Shown here piece after piece: positions 14,072 to 25,600 of a stretch of DNA of 64,000 nt; within the stretch, counting starts at the first letter, position 1, and every line of letters begins with the position of its first letter. Position numbers and translations under genes: made by a program. Source of the DNA: Nematostella vectensis (taxonomy: Eukaryota > Cnidaria > Anthozoa > Actiniaria > Edwardsiidae); NCBI RefSeq assembly GCF_932526225.1, contig NC_064048.1, forward strand, positions 13,091,665-13,155,664, read 5' to 3'. A model generated the notes under the pieces. The model was not told the origin of the DNA and made no database searches. It saw only the letters and a program-made list of their open reading frames with translations.

Positions 14072-14156
14072 TGGCATTGCTGAAGGGAATTGTAATGAAA
14101 ATTACTTTTAATACTATTGGTATCGTAAACTATCCCAAGCAAAGTCACCATCGGAC

Positions 14157-14223
14157 TGGAGGTTACATTCGGGAAAAGGTTCAGGGTTACATTCGGGAAT
14201 TTGTTTTACGAGTGTAACCTCCA
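14157..14223. repeat. 11-bp perfect inverted repeat, 45-bp loop
   Basis: TGGAGGTTACA (14157-14167) is the exact reverse complement of TGTAACCTCCA (14213-14223). Both arms are intact in most monomers. In class f the right arm is altered to ctcaaaaagg (aatctc in several units) and the left arm often reads caggagg, so the pairing weakens in those units. The element could extrude as a cruciform or be a paired binding site; no function is shown. Confidence 0.8.
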
Positions 14224-14280
14224 AAAGGTTACAATCGATAATTTTTTTTCCGAATGTAAATTCCAAAAAGTAACATTAGG
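14161..14280. repeat. Cluster of six GTTACATTCG-type motifs in both orientations
   Basis: Within 120 bp the same short word appears as GGTTACATTCGG (14161), GGTTACATTCGG again 24 bp on (14185), TGTAACC (14213, inverted), GGTTACAATCG (14227), CCGAATGTAA (14250, inverted) and GTAACATTAGG (14270). The CCGAATGTAA copy is the exact reverse complement of TTACATTCGG at 14163-14172 and 14187-14196, so several alternative hairpins are possible. Class e and short units lack the ccgaatg part of one copy. This looks like a relic of an older short-period repeat, or a multi-site protein-binding platform. Confidence 0.75.
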
Positions 14281-14293
14281 AAAAATAAAACAG
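14210..14293. repeat. 42-bp imperfect internal tandem duplication
   Basis: The 42 bp from GAGTGTAACC (14210) and the next 42 bp from GAATGTAAAT (14252) align, sharing TGTAA, TCCAAAA and a following TTACA/TAACAT word. Because 42 is a multiple of three, the open frame through here shows the same 14-residue pattern twice (ECNLQKVT then ECKFQKVT). That explains the protein-like look of this frame without invoking selection for a peptide. Confidence 0.7.
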
Positions 14294-14406
14294 TATACTC
14301 GGAAAAAAAGGTATATCAATCTATCGAGCGCTATGCTCTATGTTAGAATCTACTTAATCAAGTTATCCAAGGAATCTAGTTAGTCCTTGTGTGCATAAAA
14401 TATGTA

Positions 14407-14416
14407 CAGGATCCTG
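14407..14416. repeat. 10-bp palindrome with BamHI site, once per monomer
   Basis: CAGGATCCTG is a perfect palindrome containing GGATCC. It is kept in nearly every unit, including the short ones. Exceptions seen are the units starting at 17280 and 25374, which share a G to A change giving cagaatcctg. The short unit at 22198 reads catgatcc and also loses the BamHI site. A BamHI digest of this locus should therefore give a ladder of about 546 bp. Confidence 0.85.
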
Positions 14417-14421
14417 AACAA

Positions 14422-14444
14422 AGCATGAGCACATCAAAGATGCT
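14422..14444. repeat. Short hairpin AGCAT/ATGCT
   Basis: AGCAT (14422-14426) and ATGCT (14440-14444) form a 5-bp inverted repeat with a 13-nt loop. In units carrying acatcaactatgctg (starts 3728, 15095, 35087, 38801, 54525, 57259) the bases before the right arm change but the arm survives. Short and possibly fortuitous. Confidence 0.4.
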
Positions 14445-14480
14445 GAGAGTACATAAAAATGTCCCTATACCTTCTTTTTA

Positions 14481-14490
14481 TGTCATGACA
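14481..14490. repeat. 10-bp palindrome TGTCATGACA, once per monomer
   Basis: A perfect palindrome 74 bp downstream of the BamHI palindrome, invariant in almost all units. Single exceptions include tgtcataaca in the unit at 31276 and tgtaatgaca in the unit at 60533. Its conservation and symmetry would suit a dimeric DNA-binding protein, but none can be named. Confidence 0.8.
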
Positions 14491-14523
14491 CACCAAGAAC
14501 AGTATAATTAAGTATCGATATTT

Positions 14524-14549
14524 AAAAAAAAATAAAGAAAAAAAAAATA
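14524..14549. repeat. A-rich tract, length-variable between monomers
   Basis: Two oligo(A) runs separated by a taaag interruption. Length and interruption differ between units: units preceded by acagcataa often have no internal t and may begin with extra T (17251-17256, 24797-24802), several have tttgaaaaaaat, and some have an aaaatgaag form next to class f. It accounts for most of the size variation among full-length monomers and is probably altered by replication slippage. Confidence 0.9.
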
Positions 14550-16185
14550 GGCTATCAGCGGGAATCGAACCCGGGTCGCTGCGTTAGTAGTCAAGTGCCC
14601 GCAACGAAAGACTAACGTGGCATTGCTGAAGGGAATTGTAATGAAAATTACTTTTAATACTATTAGTATCGTAAACTATCCCAAGCAAAGTCACCATCGG
14701 ACTGGAGGTTACATTCGGGAAAAGGTTCAGGGTTACATTCGGGAATTTGTTTTACGAGTGTAACCTCCAAAAGGTTACAATCGATAATTTGTATTCCGAA
14801 TGTAAATTCCAAAAAGTAACATTAGGAAAAATAAAACAGTATACTCGGAAAAAAAGGTATATCAATCTATCGAGCGCTATGCTCTATGTTAGAATCTACT
14901 TAATCATGTTATCCAAGGAATCTAGTTAGTTCTTGTGTGCATAAAATATGTACAGGATCCTGAACAAAGCATGAGCACATCAAAGATGCTGAGAGTACAT
15001 AAAAATGTCCCTATACCTTCTTTTTATGTCATGACACACCAAGAACAGCATAATTAAGTATCGATATTTAAAAAAAAAAAAAAGAAAAAAAATAGGCTAT
15101 CAGCGGGAATCGAACCCGGGTCGCTGCGTTAGTAGTCAAGTGCCCGCAACGAAAGACTAACGTGGCATTGCTGAAGGGAATTGTAATGAAAATTACTTTT
15201 AATACTATTGGTATCGTAAACTATCACAAGCAAAGTCACCATCGGACTGGAGGTTACATTCGGGAAAAGCTTCAGTGTTACATTCGGGAATTTGTTTTAC
15301 GAGTGTAACCTCCAAAAGGTTACAATCGATACTTTTTTTTTCGAATGCAAATTCCAAAAAGTAACATTAGGAAAAATAAAACAGTATACTCGGAAAAAAA
15401 GGTATATCAATCTATCGAGCGCTATGCTCTATGTTAGAATCTACTTAATCAAGTTATCCAAGGAAGCTAGTTAGTTCTTGTGTGCATAAAATATGTACAG
15501 GATCCTGAACAAAGCATGAGCACATCAACTATGCTGAGAGTACATAAAAATGTCCCTATACCTTCTTTTTATGTCATGACACACCAAGAACAGTATAATT
15601 AAGTATCGATATTTAAAAAAAAAATAAAGAAAAAAAAATAGATTATCAGCGGGAATCGAACCCGGGTCGCTGCGTTAGTAGTCAAGTGCCCGCAACGAAA
15701 GACTAACGTGGCATTGCAGAAGGGAATTGTAATGAAAATTACTTTTAATACTATTGGTATCGTAAACTATCCCAAGCAAAGTCAACATCGGACTGGAGGT
15801 TACATTCGGGAAAAGCTTCAGGGTTACATTCGGGAATTTGTTTTACGAGTGTAACCTCCAAAAGGTTACAATCGAAAATTTTTTTTTCGAATGTAAATTC
15901 CAAAAAGTAACATTAGGAAAAAAAAAACAGTATACTCGGAAAAAAAGGTATATCAATCTATCGAGCGCTATGCTCTATGTTAGAATCTACTTAATCAAGT
16001 TATCCAAGGAATCTAGTTAGTCCTTGTGTGCATAAAATATGTACAGGATCCTGAACAAAGCATGAGCACATCAAAGATGCTGAGAGTACATAAAAATGTC
16101 CCTATACCTTCTTTTTATGTCATGACACACCAAGAACAGTATAATTAAGTATCGATATTTAAAAAAAAATAAAGAAAAAAAAATA

Positions 16186-19100
16186 GGCTATCAGCGGGAA
16201 TCGAACCCGGGTCGCTGCGTTAGTAGTCAAGTGCCCGCAACGAAAGACTAACGTGGCATTGCTGAAGGGAATTGTAATGAAAATTACTTTTAATACTATT
16301 GGTATCGTAAACTATCCCAAGCAAAGTCACCATCGGACTGGAGGTTACATTCGGGAAAAGCTTCAGGGTTACATTCGGGAATTTGTTTTACGAGTGTAAC
16401 CTCCAAAAGGTTACAATCGATACTTTCTTTTCCGAATGCAAATTCCAAGAAGTAACATTAGGAAAAATAAAACAGTATACTCGGAAAAAAAGGTATATCA
16501 ATCTATCGAGCGCTATGCTCTATGTTAGAATATACTTAATCAAGTTATCCAAGGAATCTAGTTAGTTCTTGTGTGCATAAAATATGTACAGGATCCTGAA
16601 CAAAGCATGAGCACATCAAAGATGCTGAGAGTACATAAAAATGTCCCTATAAATTCTTTTTATGTCATGACACACCAAGAACAGTATAATTTAGTATCGT
16701 TTTTAAAAAAAAAAATAAAGAAAAAAAAAATAGGCTATCAGCGGGAATCGAACCCGGGTCGCTGCGTTAGTAGTCAAGTGCCCGCAACGAAAGACTAACG
16801 TGGCATTGCTGAAGGGAATTGTAATGAAAATTACTTTTAATACTATTGGTATCGTAAACTATCCCAAGCAAAGTCACCATCGGACTGGAGGTTACATTCG
16901 GGAAAAGGTTCAGGGTTACATTCGGGAATTTGTTTTACGAGTGTAACCTCCAAAAGGTTACAATCGATAATTTTTTTTCCGAATGTAAATTCCAAAAAGT
17001 AACATTAGGAAAAATAAAACAGTATACTCGGAAAAAAAGGTATATCAATCTATCGAGCGCTATGCTCTATGTTAGAATCTACTTAATCAAGTTATCCAAG
17101 GAATCTAGTTAGTCCTTGTGTGCATAAAATATGTACAGGATCCTGAACAAAGCATGAGCTCATCAAAGATGCTGAGAGTACATAAAAATGTCCCTATACC
17201 TTCTTTTTATGTCATGACACACCAAGAACAGCATAATTAAGTATCGATATTTTTTTAAAAAAAAAAAAGAAAAAAAATAGGCTATCAGCGGGAATCGAAC
17301 CCGGGTCGCTGCGTTAGTAGTCAAGTGCCCGCAACGAAAGACTAACGTGGCATTGCTGAAGGGAATTGTAATGAAAATTACTTTTAATACTATTGGTATC
17401 GTAAACTATCCTAAGCAAAGTCACCATCGGACTGGAGGTTACATTCGGGAAAAGCTTCAGGGTTACATTCGGGAATTTGTTTTACGAGTGTAACCTCCAA
17501 AAGGTTACAATCGATACTTTTTTTTCCGAATGCAAATTCCAAAAAGTAACATTAGGAAAAATAAAACAGTATACTCGGAAAAAAAGGTATATCAATCTAT
17601 CGAGCGCTATGCTCTATGTTAGAATCTACTTAATCAAGTTATCCAAGGAATCTAGTTAGTTCTTGTGTGCATAAAATATGTACAGAATCCTGAACAAAGC
17701 ATGAGCACATCAAAGATGCTGAGAGTACATAAAAATGTCCCTATACCTTCTTTTTATGTCATGACACACCAAGAACAGTATAATTAAGTATCGATATTTA
17801 AAAAAAAAATAAAGAAAAAAAAATAGATTATCAGCGGGAATCGAACCCGGGTCGCTGCGTTAGTAGTCAAGTGCCCGCAACGAAAGACTAACGTGGCATT
17901 GCTGAAGGAAATTGTAATGAAAATTACTTTTAATACTATTGGTATCGTAAACTATCCCAAGCAAAGTCAACATCAGACTGGAGGTTACATTCGGGAAAAG
18001 CTTCAGGGTTACATTCGGGAATTTGTTTTACGAGTGTAACCTCCAAAAGGTTACAATCGATAATTTTTTTTCCGAATGTAAATTCCAAAAAGTAACATTA
18101 GGAAAAATAAAACAGTATACTCGGAAAAAAAGGTATATCAATCTATCGAGCGCTATGCTCTATGTTAGAATCTACTTAATCAAGTTATCCAAGGAATCTA
18201 GTTAGTCCTTGTGTGCATAAAATAGGTACAGGATCCTGAACAAAGCATGAGCACATCAAAGATGCTGAGAGTACATAAAAATGTCCCTATACCTTCTTTT
18301 TATGTCATGACACACCAAGAACAGTATAATTAAGTATCGATATTTGAAAAAAATAAAGAAAAAAAAATAGGCTATCAGCGGGAATCGAACCCGGGTCGCT
18401 GCGTTAGTAGTCAAGTGCCCGCAACGAAAGACTAACGTGGCATTGCTGAAGGGAATTGTAATGAAAATTACTTTTAATACTATTGGTATCGTAAACTATC
18501 CCAAGCAAAGTCACCATCGGACTGGAGGTTACATTCGGGAAAAGCTTCAGGGTTACATTCGGGAATTTGTTTTACGAGTGTAACCTCCAAAAGGTTACAA
18601 TCGATACTTTTTTTTCCGAATGCAAATTCCAAGAAGTAACATTAGGAAAAATAAAACAGTATACTCGGAAAAAAAGGTATATCAATCTATCGAGCGCTAT
18701 GCTCTATGTTAGAATCTACTTAATCAAGTTATCCAAGGAATCTAGTTAGTTCTTGTGTGCATAAAATATGTACAGGATCCTGAACAAAGCATGAGCACAT
18801 CAAAGATGCTGAGAGTACATAAAAATGTCCCTATACCTTCTTTTTATGTCATGACACACCAAGAACAGTATAATTAAGTATCGATATTTAAAAAAAAATA
18901 AAGAAAAAAAAAAAAGGCTATCAGCGGGAATCGAACCCGGGTCGCTGCGTTAGTAGTCAAGTGCCCGCAACGAAAGACTAACGTGGCATTGCTGAAGGGA
19001 ATTGTAATGAAAATTACTTTTAATACTATTGGTATCGTAAACTATCCCAAGCAAAGTCACCATCGGACTGGAGGTTACATTCGGGAAAAGGTTCAGGGTT

Positions 19101-22100
19101 ACATTCGGGAATTTGTTTTACGAGTGTAACCTCCAAAAGGTTACAATCGATAATTTTTTTTCCGAATGTAAATTCCAAAAAGTAACATTAGGAAAAATAA
19201 AACAGTATACTCGGAAAAAAAGGTATATCAATCTATCGAGCGCTATGCTCTATGTTAGAATCTACTTAATCAAGTTATCCAAGGAATCTAGTTAGTCCTT
19301 GTGTGCATAAAATATGTACAGGATCCTGAACAAAGCATGAGCACATCAAAGATGCTGAGAGTACATAAAAATGTCCCTATATCTTCTTTTTATGTCATGA
19401 CACACCAAGAACAGTATAATTAAGTATCGATATTTAAAAAAAAATAAAGAAAAAAAAATAGGCTATCAGCGGGAATCGAACCCGGGTAGCTGCGTTAGTA
19501 GTCAAGTGCCCGCAACGAAAGACTAACGTGGCATTGCTGAAGGGAATTGTAATGAAAATTACTTTTAATACTATTGGCATCGTAAACTATCCCAAGCAAA
19601 GTCACCATCGGACTGGAGGTTACATTCGGGAAAAGCTTCAGGGTTACATTCGGGAATTTGTTTTACGAGTGTAACCTCCAAAAGGTTACAATCGATAATT
19701 TGTATTCCGAATGTAAATTCCAAAAAGTAACATTAGGAAAAATAAAACAGTATACTCGGAAAAAAAGGTATATCAATCTATCGAGCGCTATGCTCTATGT
19801 TAGAATCTACTTAATCATGTTATCCAAGGAATCTAGTTAGTTCTTGTGTGCATAAAATATGTACAGGATCCTGAACAAAGCATGAGCACATCAAAGATGC
19901 TGAGAGTACATAAAAATGTCCCTATACCTTCTTTTTATGTCATGACACACCAAGAACAGTATTATTAAGTATCGATATTTAAAAAAAAAAAAATAAAGAA
20001 AAAAAAATAGGCTATCTGCGGGAATCGAACCCGGGTCGCTGCGTTAGTAGTCAAGTGCCCGCAACGAAAGACTAACGTGGCATTGCTGAAGGGAATTGTA
20101 ATGAAAATTACTTTTAATACTATTGGTATCGTAAACTATCCCAAGCAAAGTCACCATCGAACTGGAGGTTACATTCAGGAAAAGCTTCAGGGTTACATTC
20201 GGGAATTTGTTTTACGAGTGTAACCTCCAAAAGTTTACAATCGATAATTTGTTTTTCCGAATGTAAATTCCAAAAAGTAACATTAGGAAAAATAAAACAG
20301 TATACTCGGAAAAAAAGGTATATCAATCTATCGAGCGCTATGCTCTATGTTAGAATCTACTTAATCAAGTTATCCAAGGAATCTAGTTAGTTCTTGTGTG
20401 CATAAAATATGTACAGGATCCTGAACAAAGCATGAGCACATCAAAGATGCTGAGAGTACATAAAAATGTCCCTATAAATTCTTTTTATGTCATGACACAC
20501 CAAGAACAGTATAATTTAGTATCGATATTTAAAAAAAAAAATAAAGAAAAAAAAATAGGCTGTCAGCGGGAATCGAACAAGGGTCGCTGTGTTAGTAGTC
20601 AAGTGCCCGCAACGAAAGACTAACGTGGCATTGCTGAAGGAAATTGTAATGAAAATTAGTTTTAATACTATTGGTATCGTAAACTATCCCAAGCAAAGTC
20701 ACCATCGGACTCGAGGTTACATTCGGGAAAAGCTTCAGGGTTACATTCGGGAATTTGTTTTACGAGTGTAACCTCCAAAAGGTTACAATCGATAATTTTT
20801 TTTCCGAATGTAAATTCCAAAAAGTAACATTAGGAAAAATAAAACAGTATACTCGGAAAAAAAGGTATATCAATCTATCGAGCGCTATGCTCTATGTTAG
20901 AATCTACTTAATCAAGTTATCCAAGGAATCTAGTTAGTCCTTGTGTGCATAAAATATGTACAGGATCCTGAACAAAGCATGAGCACATCAAAGATGCTGA
21001 GAGTACATAAAAATGTCCCTATACCTTCTTTTTATGTCATGACACACCAAGAACAGCATAATTAAGTATCGATATTTTAAAAAAAAAAAAAAGAAAAAAA
21101 ATAGGCTATCAGCGGGAATCGAACCCGGGTCGCTGCGTTAGTAGTCAAGTGCCCGCAACGAAAGACTAACGTGGCATTGCTGAAGGGAATTGTAATGAAA
21201 ATTACTTTTAATACTATTGGTATCGTAAACTATCCCAAGCAAAGTCACCATCGGACTGGAGATTACATTCGGGAAAAGCTTCAGGGTTACATTCGGGAAT
21301 TTGTTTTACGAGTGTAACCTCCAAAAGGTTACAATCGATACTTTTTTTTTCCGAATGCAAATTCCAAAAAGTAACATTAGGAAAAATAAAACAGTATACT
21401 CGGAAAAAAAGGTATATCAATCTATCGAGCGCTATGCTCTATGTTAGAATCTACTTAATCAAGTTATCCAAGGAATCTAGTTAGTTCTTGTGTGCATAAA
21501 ATATGTACAGGATCCTGAACAAAGCATGAGCACATCAAAGATGCTGAGAGTACATAAAAATGTCCCTATACCTTCTTTTTATGTCATGACACACCAAGAA
21601 CAGTATAATTAAGTATCGATATTTAAAAAAAAAAACAAAGAAAAAAAAAAAGATTATCAGCGGGAATCGAACCCGGGTCGCTGCGTTTGTAGTCAAGTGC
21701 CCGCAACGAAAGACTAACGTGGCATTGCTGAAGGGAATTGTAATGATAATTACTTTTAATACTATTGGTATCGTAAACTATCCCAAGCAAAGTCACCATC
21801 GGACTGGAGGTTACATTCGGGAAAAGCTTCAGGGTTACATTCGGGAATTTGTTTTACGAGTGTAACCTCCAAAAGGTTACAATCGATACTTTTTTTTCCG
21901 AATGCAAATTCCAAGAAGTAACATTAGGAAAAATAAAACAGTATACTCGGAAAAAAAGGTATATCAATCTATCGAGCGCTATGCTCTATGTTAGAATCTA
22001 CTTAATCAAGTTATCCAAGGAATCTAGTTAGTTCTTGTGTGCATAAAATATGTACAGGATCCTGAACAAAGCATGAGCACATCAAAGATGCTGAGAGTAC

Positions 22101-22639
22101 ATAAAAATGTCCCTATACCTTCTTTTTATGTCATGACACACCAAGAACAGTATAATTAAGTATCGATATTTAAAAAAAAATAAAGAAAAAAAAAATAGGC
22201 TATCAGCGGGAATCGAACCCGGGTCGCTGCGTTAGTAGTCAAGTGCCCGCAACGAAAGACTAACGTGGCATTGCTGAAGGGAATTGTAATGAAAATTACT
22301 TTTAATACTATTGGTATCGTAAACTATCCCAAGCAAAGTCACCATCGGACTGGAGGTTACATTCGGGAAAAGGTTCAGGGTTACATTCGGGAATTTGTTT
22401 TACGAGTGTAACCTCCAAAAGGTTACAATCGATAATTTTTTTTTGTAAATTCGAAAAAGTAACATTAGGAAAAATAAAACAGTATACTGTATATGTACAT
22501 GATCCTGAACAAAGCATGAGCACATCAAAGATGCTGAGAGTACATAAAAATGTCCCTATACCTTCTTTTTATGTCATGACACACCAAGAACAGTATAATT
22601 AAGTATCGATATTTAAAAAAAAATAAAGAAAAAAAAATA
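16186..22639. repeat. 12-monomer higher-order block, copy 1
   Basis: Unit starts: 16186 c, 16733 a, 17280 c', 17826 a, 18370 c, 18916 a, 19461 b, 20010 a-like, 20558 a (acaagg), 21104 c', 21652 c, 22198 short. Private marks repeated in the next block are ctataaattc (units 16186/22640), cagaatcctg (17280/25374), aataggtacagg and tttgaaaaaaat (17826/25920), attggcatcg (19461/27555), ctggagattac (21104/29196) and aaaaacaaag (21104/29196, at the 3' end). Confidence 0.9.
22198..22639. repeat. Short monomer (442 bp), end of block copy 1
   Basis: Same deletion junction as the other short units. It carries a private G to T at 22500 (tgtacatgatcc), which destroys the BamHI palindrome. Confidence 0.9.
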
Positions 22640-25600
22640 GGCTATCAGCGGGAATCGAACCCGGGTCGCTGCGTTAGTAGTCAAGTGCCCGCAACGAAAG
22701 ACTAACGTGGCATTGCTGAAGGGAATTGTAATGAAAATTACTTTTAATACTATTGGTATCGTAAACTATCCCAAGCAAAGTCACCATCGGACTGGAGGTT
22801 ACATTCGGGAAAAGCTTCAGGGTTACATTCGGGAATTTGTTTTACGAGTGTAACCTCCAAAAGGTTACAATCGATACTTTCTTTTCCGAATGCAAATTCC
22901 AAGAAGTAACATTAGGAAAAATAAAACAGTATACTCGGAAAAAAAGGTATATCAATCTATCGAGCGCTATGCTCTATGTTAGAATATACTTAATCAAGTT
23001 ATCCAAGGAATCTAGTTAGTTCTTGTGTGCATAAAATATGTACAGGATCCTGAACAAAGCATGAGCACATCAAAGATGCTGAGAGTACATAAAAATGTCC
23101 CTATAAATTCTTTTTATGTCATGACACACCAAGAACAGTATAATTTAGTATCGATATTTAAAAAAAAAATAAAGAAAAAAAAAATAGGCTATCAGCGGGA
23201 ATCGAACCCGGGTCGCTGCGTTAGTAGTCAAGTGCCCGCAACGAAAGACTAACGTGGCATTGCTGAAGGGAATTGTAATGAAAATTACTTTTAATACTAT
23301 TGGTATCGTAAACTATCCCAAGCAAAGTCACCATCGGACTGGAGGTTACATTCGGGAAAAGGTTCAGGGTTACATTCGGGAATTTGTTTTACGAGTGTAA
23401 CCTCCAAAAGGTTACAATCGATAATTTTTTTTCCGAATGTAAATTCCAAAAAGTAACATTAGGAAAAATAAAACAGTATACTCGGAAAAAAAGGTATATC
23501 AATCTATCGAGCGCTATGCTCTATGTTAGAATCTACTTAATCAAGTTATCCAAGGAATCTAGTTAGTCCTTGTGTGCATAAAATATGTACAGGATCCTGA
23601 ACAAAGCATGAGCACATCAAAGATGCTGAGAGTACATAAAAATGTCCCTATACCTTCTTTTTATGTCATGACACACCAAGAACAGCATAATTAAGTATCG
23701 ATATTTTTAAAAAAAAAAAAAGAAAAAAAATAGGCTATCAGCGGGAATCGAACCCGGGTCGCTGTGTTAGTAGTCAAGTGCCCGCAACGAAAGACTAACG
23801 TGGCATTGCTGAAGGGAATTGTAATGAAAATTACTTTTAATACTATTGGTATCGTAAACTATCCTAAGCAAAGTCACCATCGGACTGGAGGTTACATTCG
23901 GGAAAAGCTTCAGGGTTACATTCGGGAATTTGTTTTACGAGTGTAACCTCCAAAAGGTTACAATCGATAATTTGTATTCCGAATGTAAATTCCAAAAAGT
24001 AACATTAGGAAAAATAAAACAGTATACTCGGAAAAAAAGGTATATCAATCTATCGAGCGCTATGCTCTATGTTAGAATCTACTTAATCAAGTTATCCAAG
24101 GAATCTAGTTAGTCCTTGTGTGCATAAAATATGTACAGGATCCTGAACAAAGCATGAGCACATCAAAGATGCTGAGAGTACATAAAAATGTCCCTATACC
24201 TTCTTTTTATGTCATGACACACCAAGAACAGCATAATTAAGTATCGATATTTTAAAAAAAAAAAAAAAGAAAAAAAATAGGCTATCAGCGGGAATCGAAC
24301 CCGGGTCGCTGCGTTAGTAGTCAAGTGCCCGCAACGAAAGACTAACGTGGCATTGCTGAAGGGAATTGTAATGAAAATTACTTTTAATACTATTGGTATC
24401 GTAAACTATCCCAAGCAAAGTCACCATCGGACTGGAGGTTACATTCGGGAAAAGGTTCAGGGTTACATTCGGGAATTTGTTTTACGAGTGTAACCTCCAA
24501 AAGGTTACAATCGATAATTTTTTTTCCGAATGTAAATTCCAAAAAGTAACATTAGGAAAAATAAAACAGTATACTCGGAAAAAAAGGTATATCAATCTAT
24601 CGAGCGCTATGCTCTATGTTAGAATCTACTTAATCAAGTTATCCAAGGAATCTAGTTAGTCCTTGTGTGCATAAAATATGTACAGGATCCTGAACAAAGC
24701 ATGAGCACATCAAAGATGCTGAGAGTACATAAAAATGTCCCTATACCTTCTTTTTATGTCATGACACACCAAGAACAGCATAATTAAGTATCGATATTTT
24801 TTAAAAAAAAAAAAAGAAAAAAAATAGGCTATCAGCGGGAATCGAACCCGGGTCGCTGCGTTAGTAGTCAAGTGCCCGCAACGAAAGACTAACGTGGCAT
24901 TGCTGAAGGGAATTGTAATGAAAATTACTTTTAATACTATTGGTATCGTAAACTATCCTAAGCAAAGTCACCATCGGACTGGAGGTTACATTCGGGAAAA
25001 GCTTCAGGGTTACATTCGGGAATTTGTTTTACGAGTGTAACCTCCAAAAGGTTACAATCGATAATTTGTATTCCGAATGTAAATTCCAAAAAGTAACATT
25101 AGGAAAAATAAAACAGTATACTCGGAAAAAAAGGTATATCAATCTATCGAGCGCTATGCTCTATGTTAGAATCTACTTAATCAAGTTATCCAAGGAATCT
25201 AGTTAGTCCTTGTGTGCATAAAATATGTACAGGATCCTGAACAAAGCATGAGCACATCAAAGATGCTGAGAGTACATAAAAATGTCCCTATACCTTCTTT
25301 TTATGTCATGACACACCAAGAACAGCATAATTAAGTATCGATATTTTTAAAAAAAAAAAAAAGAAAAAAAATAGGCTATCAGCGGGAATCGAACCCGGGT
25401 CGCTGCGTTAGTAGTCAAGTGCCCGCAACGAAAGACTAACGTGGCATTGCTGAAGGGAATTGTAATGAAAATTACTTTTAATACTATTGGTATCGTAAAC
25501 TATCCTAAGCAAAGTCACCATCGGACTGGAGGTTACATTCGGGAAAAGCTTCAGGGTTACATTCGGGAATTTGTTTTACGAGTGTAACCTCCAAAAGGTT

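Larger units (their letters stand above)
14004..14075 (-). pseudogene. tRNA-like relic inside the monomer (one per unit)
   Basis: On the minus strand this 72-nt stretch begins GCCACGTTAG and ends CTGATAGCC, and it can be laid on tRNA geometry. T8, A9, G10 and T11 match the start of box A. The D-stem GTCT/GGGC pairs at 4 of 4 positions, two of them G-T. T33 sits in a 7-nt loop CTACTAA, which would give anticodon ACT. The T-arm is CCGGG-TTCGATT-CCCGC with 4 of 5 pairs. The acceptor stem pairs at only 3 of 7 positions (1-72, 2-71, 4-69 in standard numbering) and the anticodon stem at 2 of 5. The GG of the D-loop is absent and no CCA is encoded. It is therefore not a working tRNA. It is best read as a degenerate tRNA or the head of a tRNA-derived SINE captured in the satellite. 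I assign no isotype, because serine tRNAs have a long variable arm and this has four bases. Confidence 0.55.
14004..14549. repeat. Reference monomer (class a, 546 bp)
   Basis: This unit is close to the majority sequence and is used here to describe internal parts. Order: tRNA-like segment 14004-14075; linker with aattgtaatgaaaattac 14089-14106; motif cluster 14157-14280; AT-rich stretch with the gtatactcgg and gagcgctatgctc words to about 14400; BamHI palindrome 14407-14416; palindrome 14481-14490; A-rich tract 14524-14549. The phase is arbitrary because the array is circularly permutable. 546 bp is three times 182 bp, compatible with three nucleosomes per unit, which is an inference only. 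Confidence 0.95.
14004..16185. repeat. Array segment 2: start of an a-b-d-h-c block
   Basis: Unit starts: 14004 a, 14550 b, 15095 d, 15641 h, leading into 16186 c. The class order matches the 5-monomer block at 53433-56163, about 39.4 kb away. Both d units share tcgaatgcaa, aagctagttag and atcaactatg. Both h units begin with gattatcag and have ggaaaaaaaaaacag in place of ggaaaaataaaacag. Confidence 0.8.

Noticed and set aside
14004-14075. Functional tRNA gene
   Set aside because: Acceptor stem 3 of 7 and anticodon stem 2 of 5 pairs, no G18-G19 in the D-loop, and a weak box A. It cannot fold as a normal cloverleaf.
14201-14383. Open frame of 60 codons (plus strand) recurring in most monomers
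   Set aside because: Conservation is that of the DNA repeat. The frame starts within the motif cluster, the ECN-QKVT repeat is the 42-bp DNA duplication, class differences change residues freely, and many units break it by 1-bp T-run changes. No recognisable domain.
14550-14750. Plus-strand frame through the tRNA-like segment (start MLVVKCP in some units) and minus-strand 68-71 codon frames
   Set aside because: The start exists only where a C to T change gives gctgtgtt, and frames depend on T-run length. The minus-strand frame covers the same inverted motifs. They behave as chance frames in a satellite.
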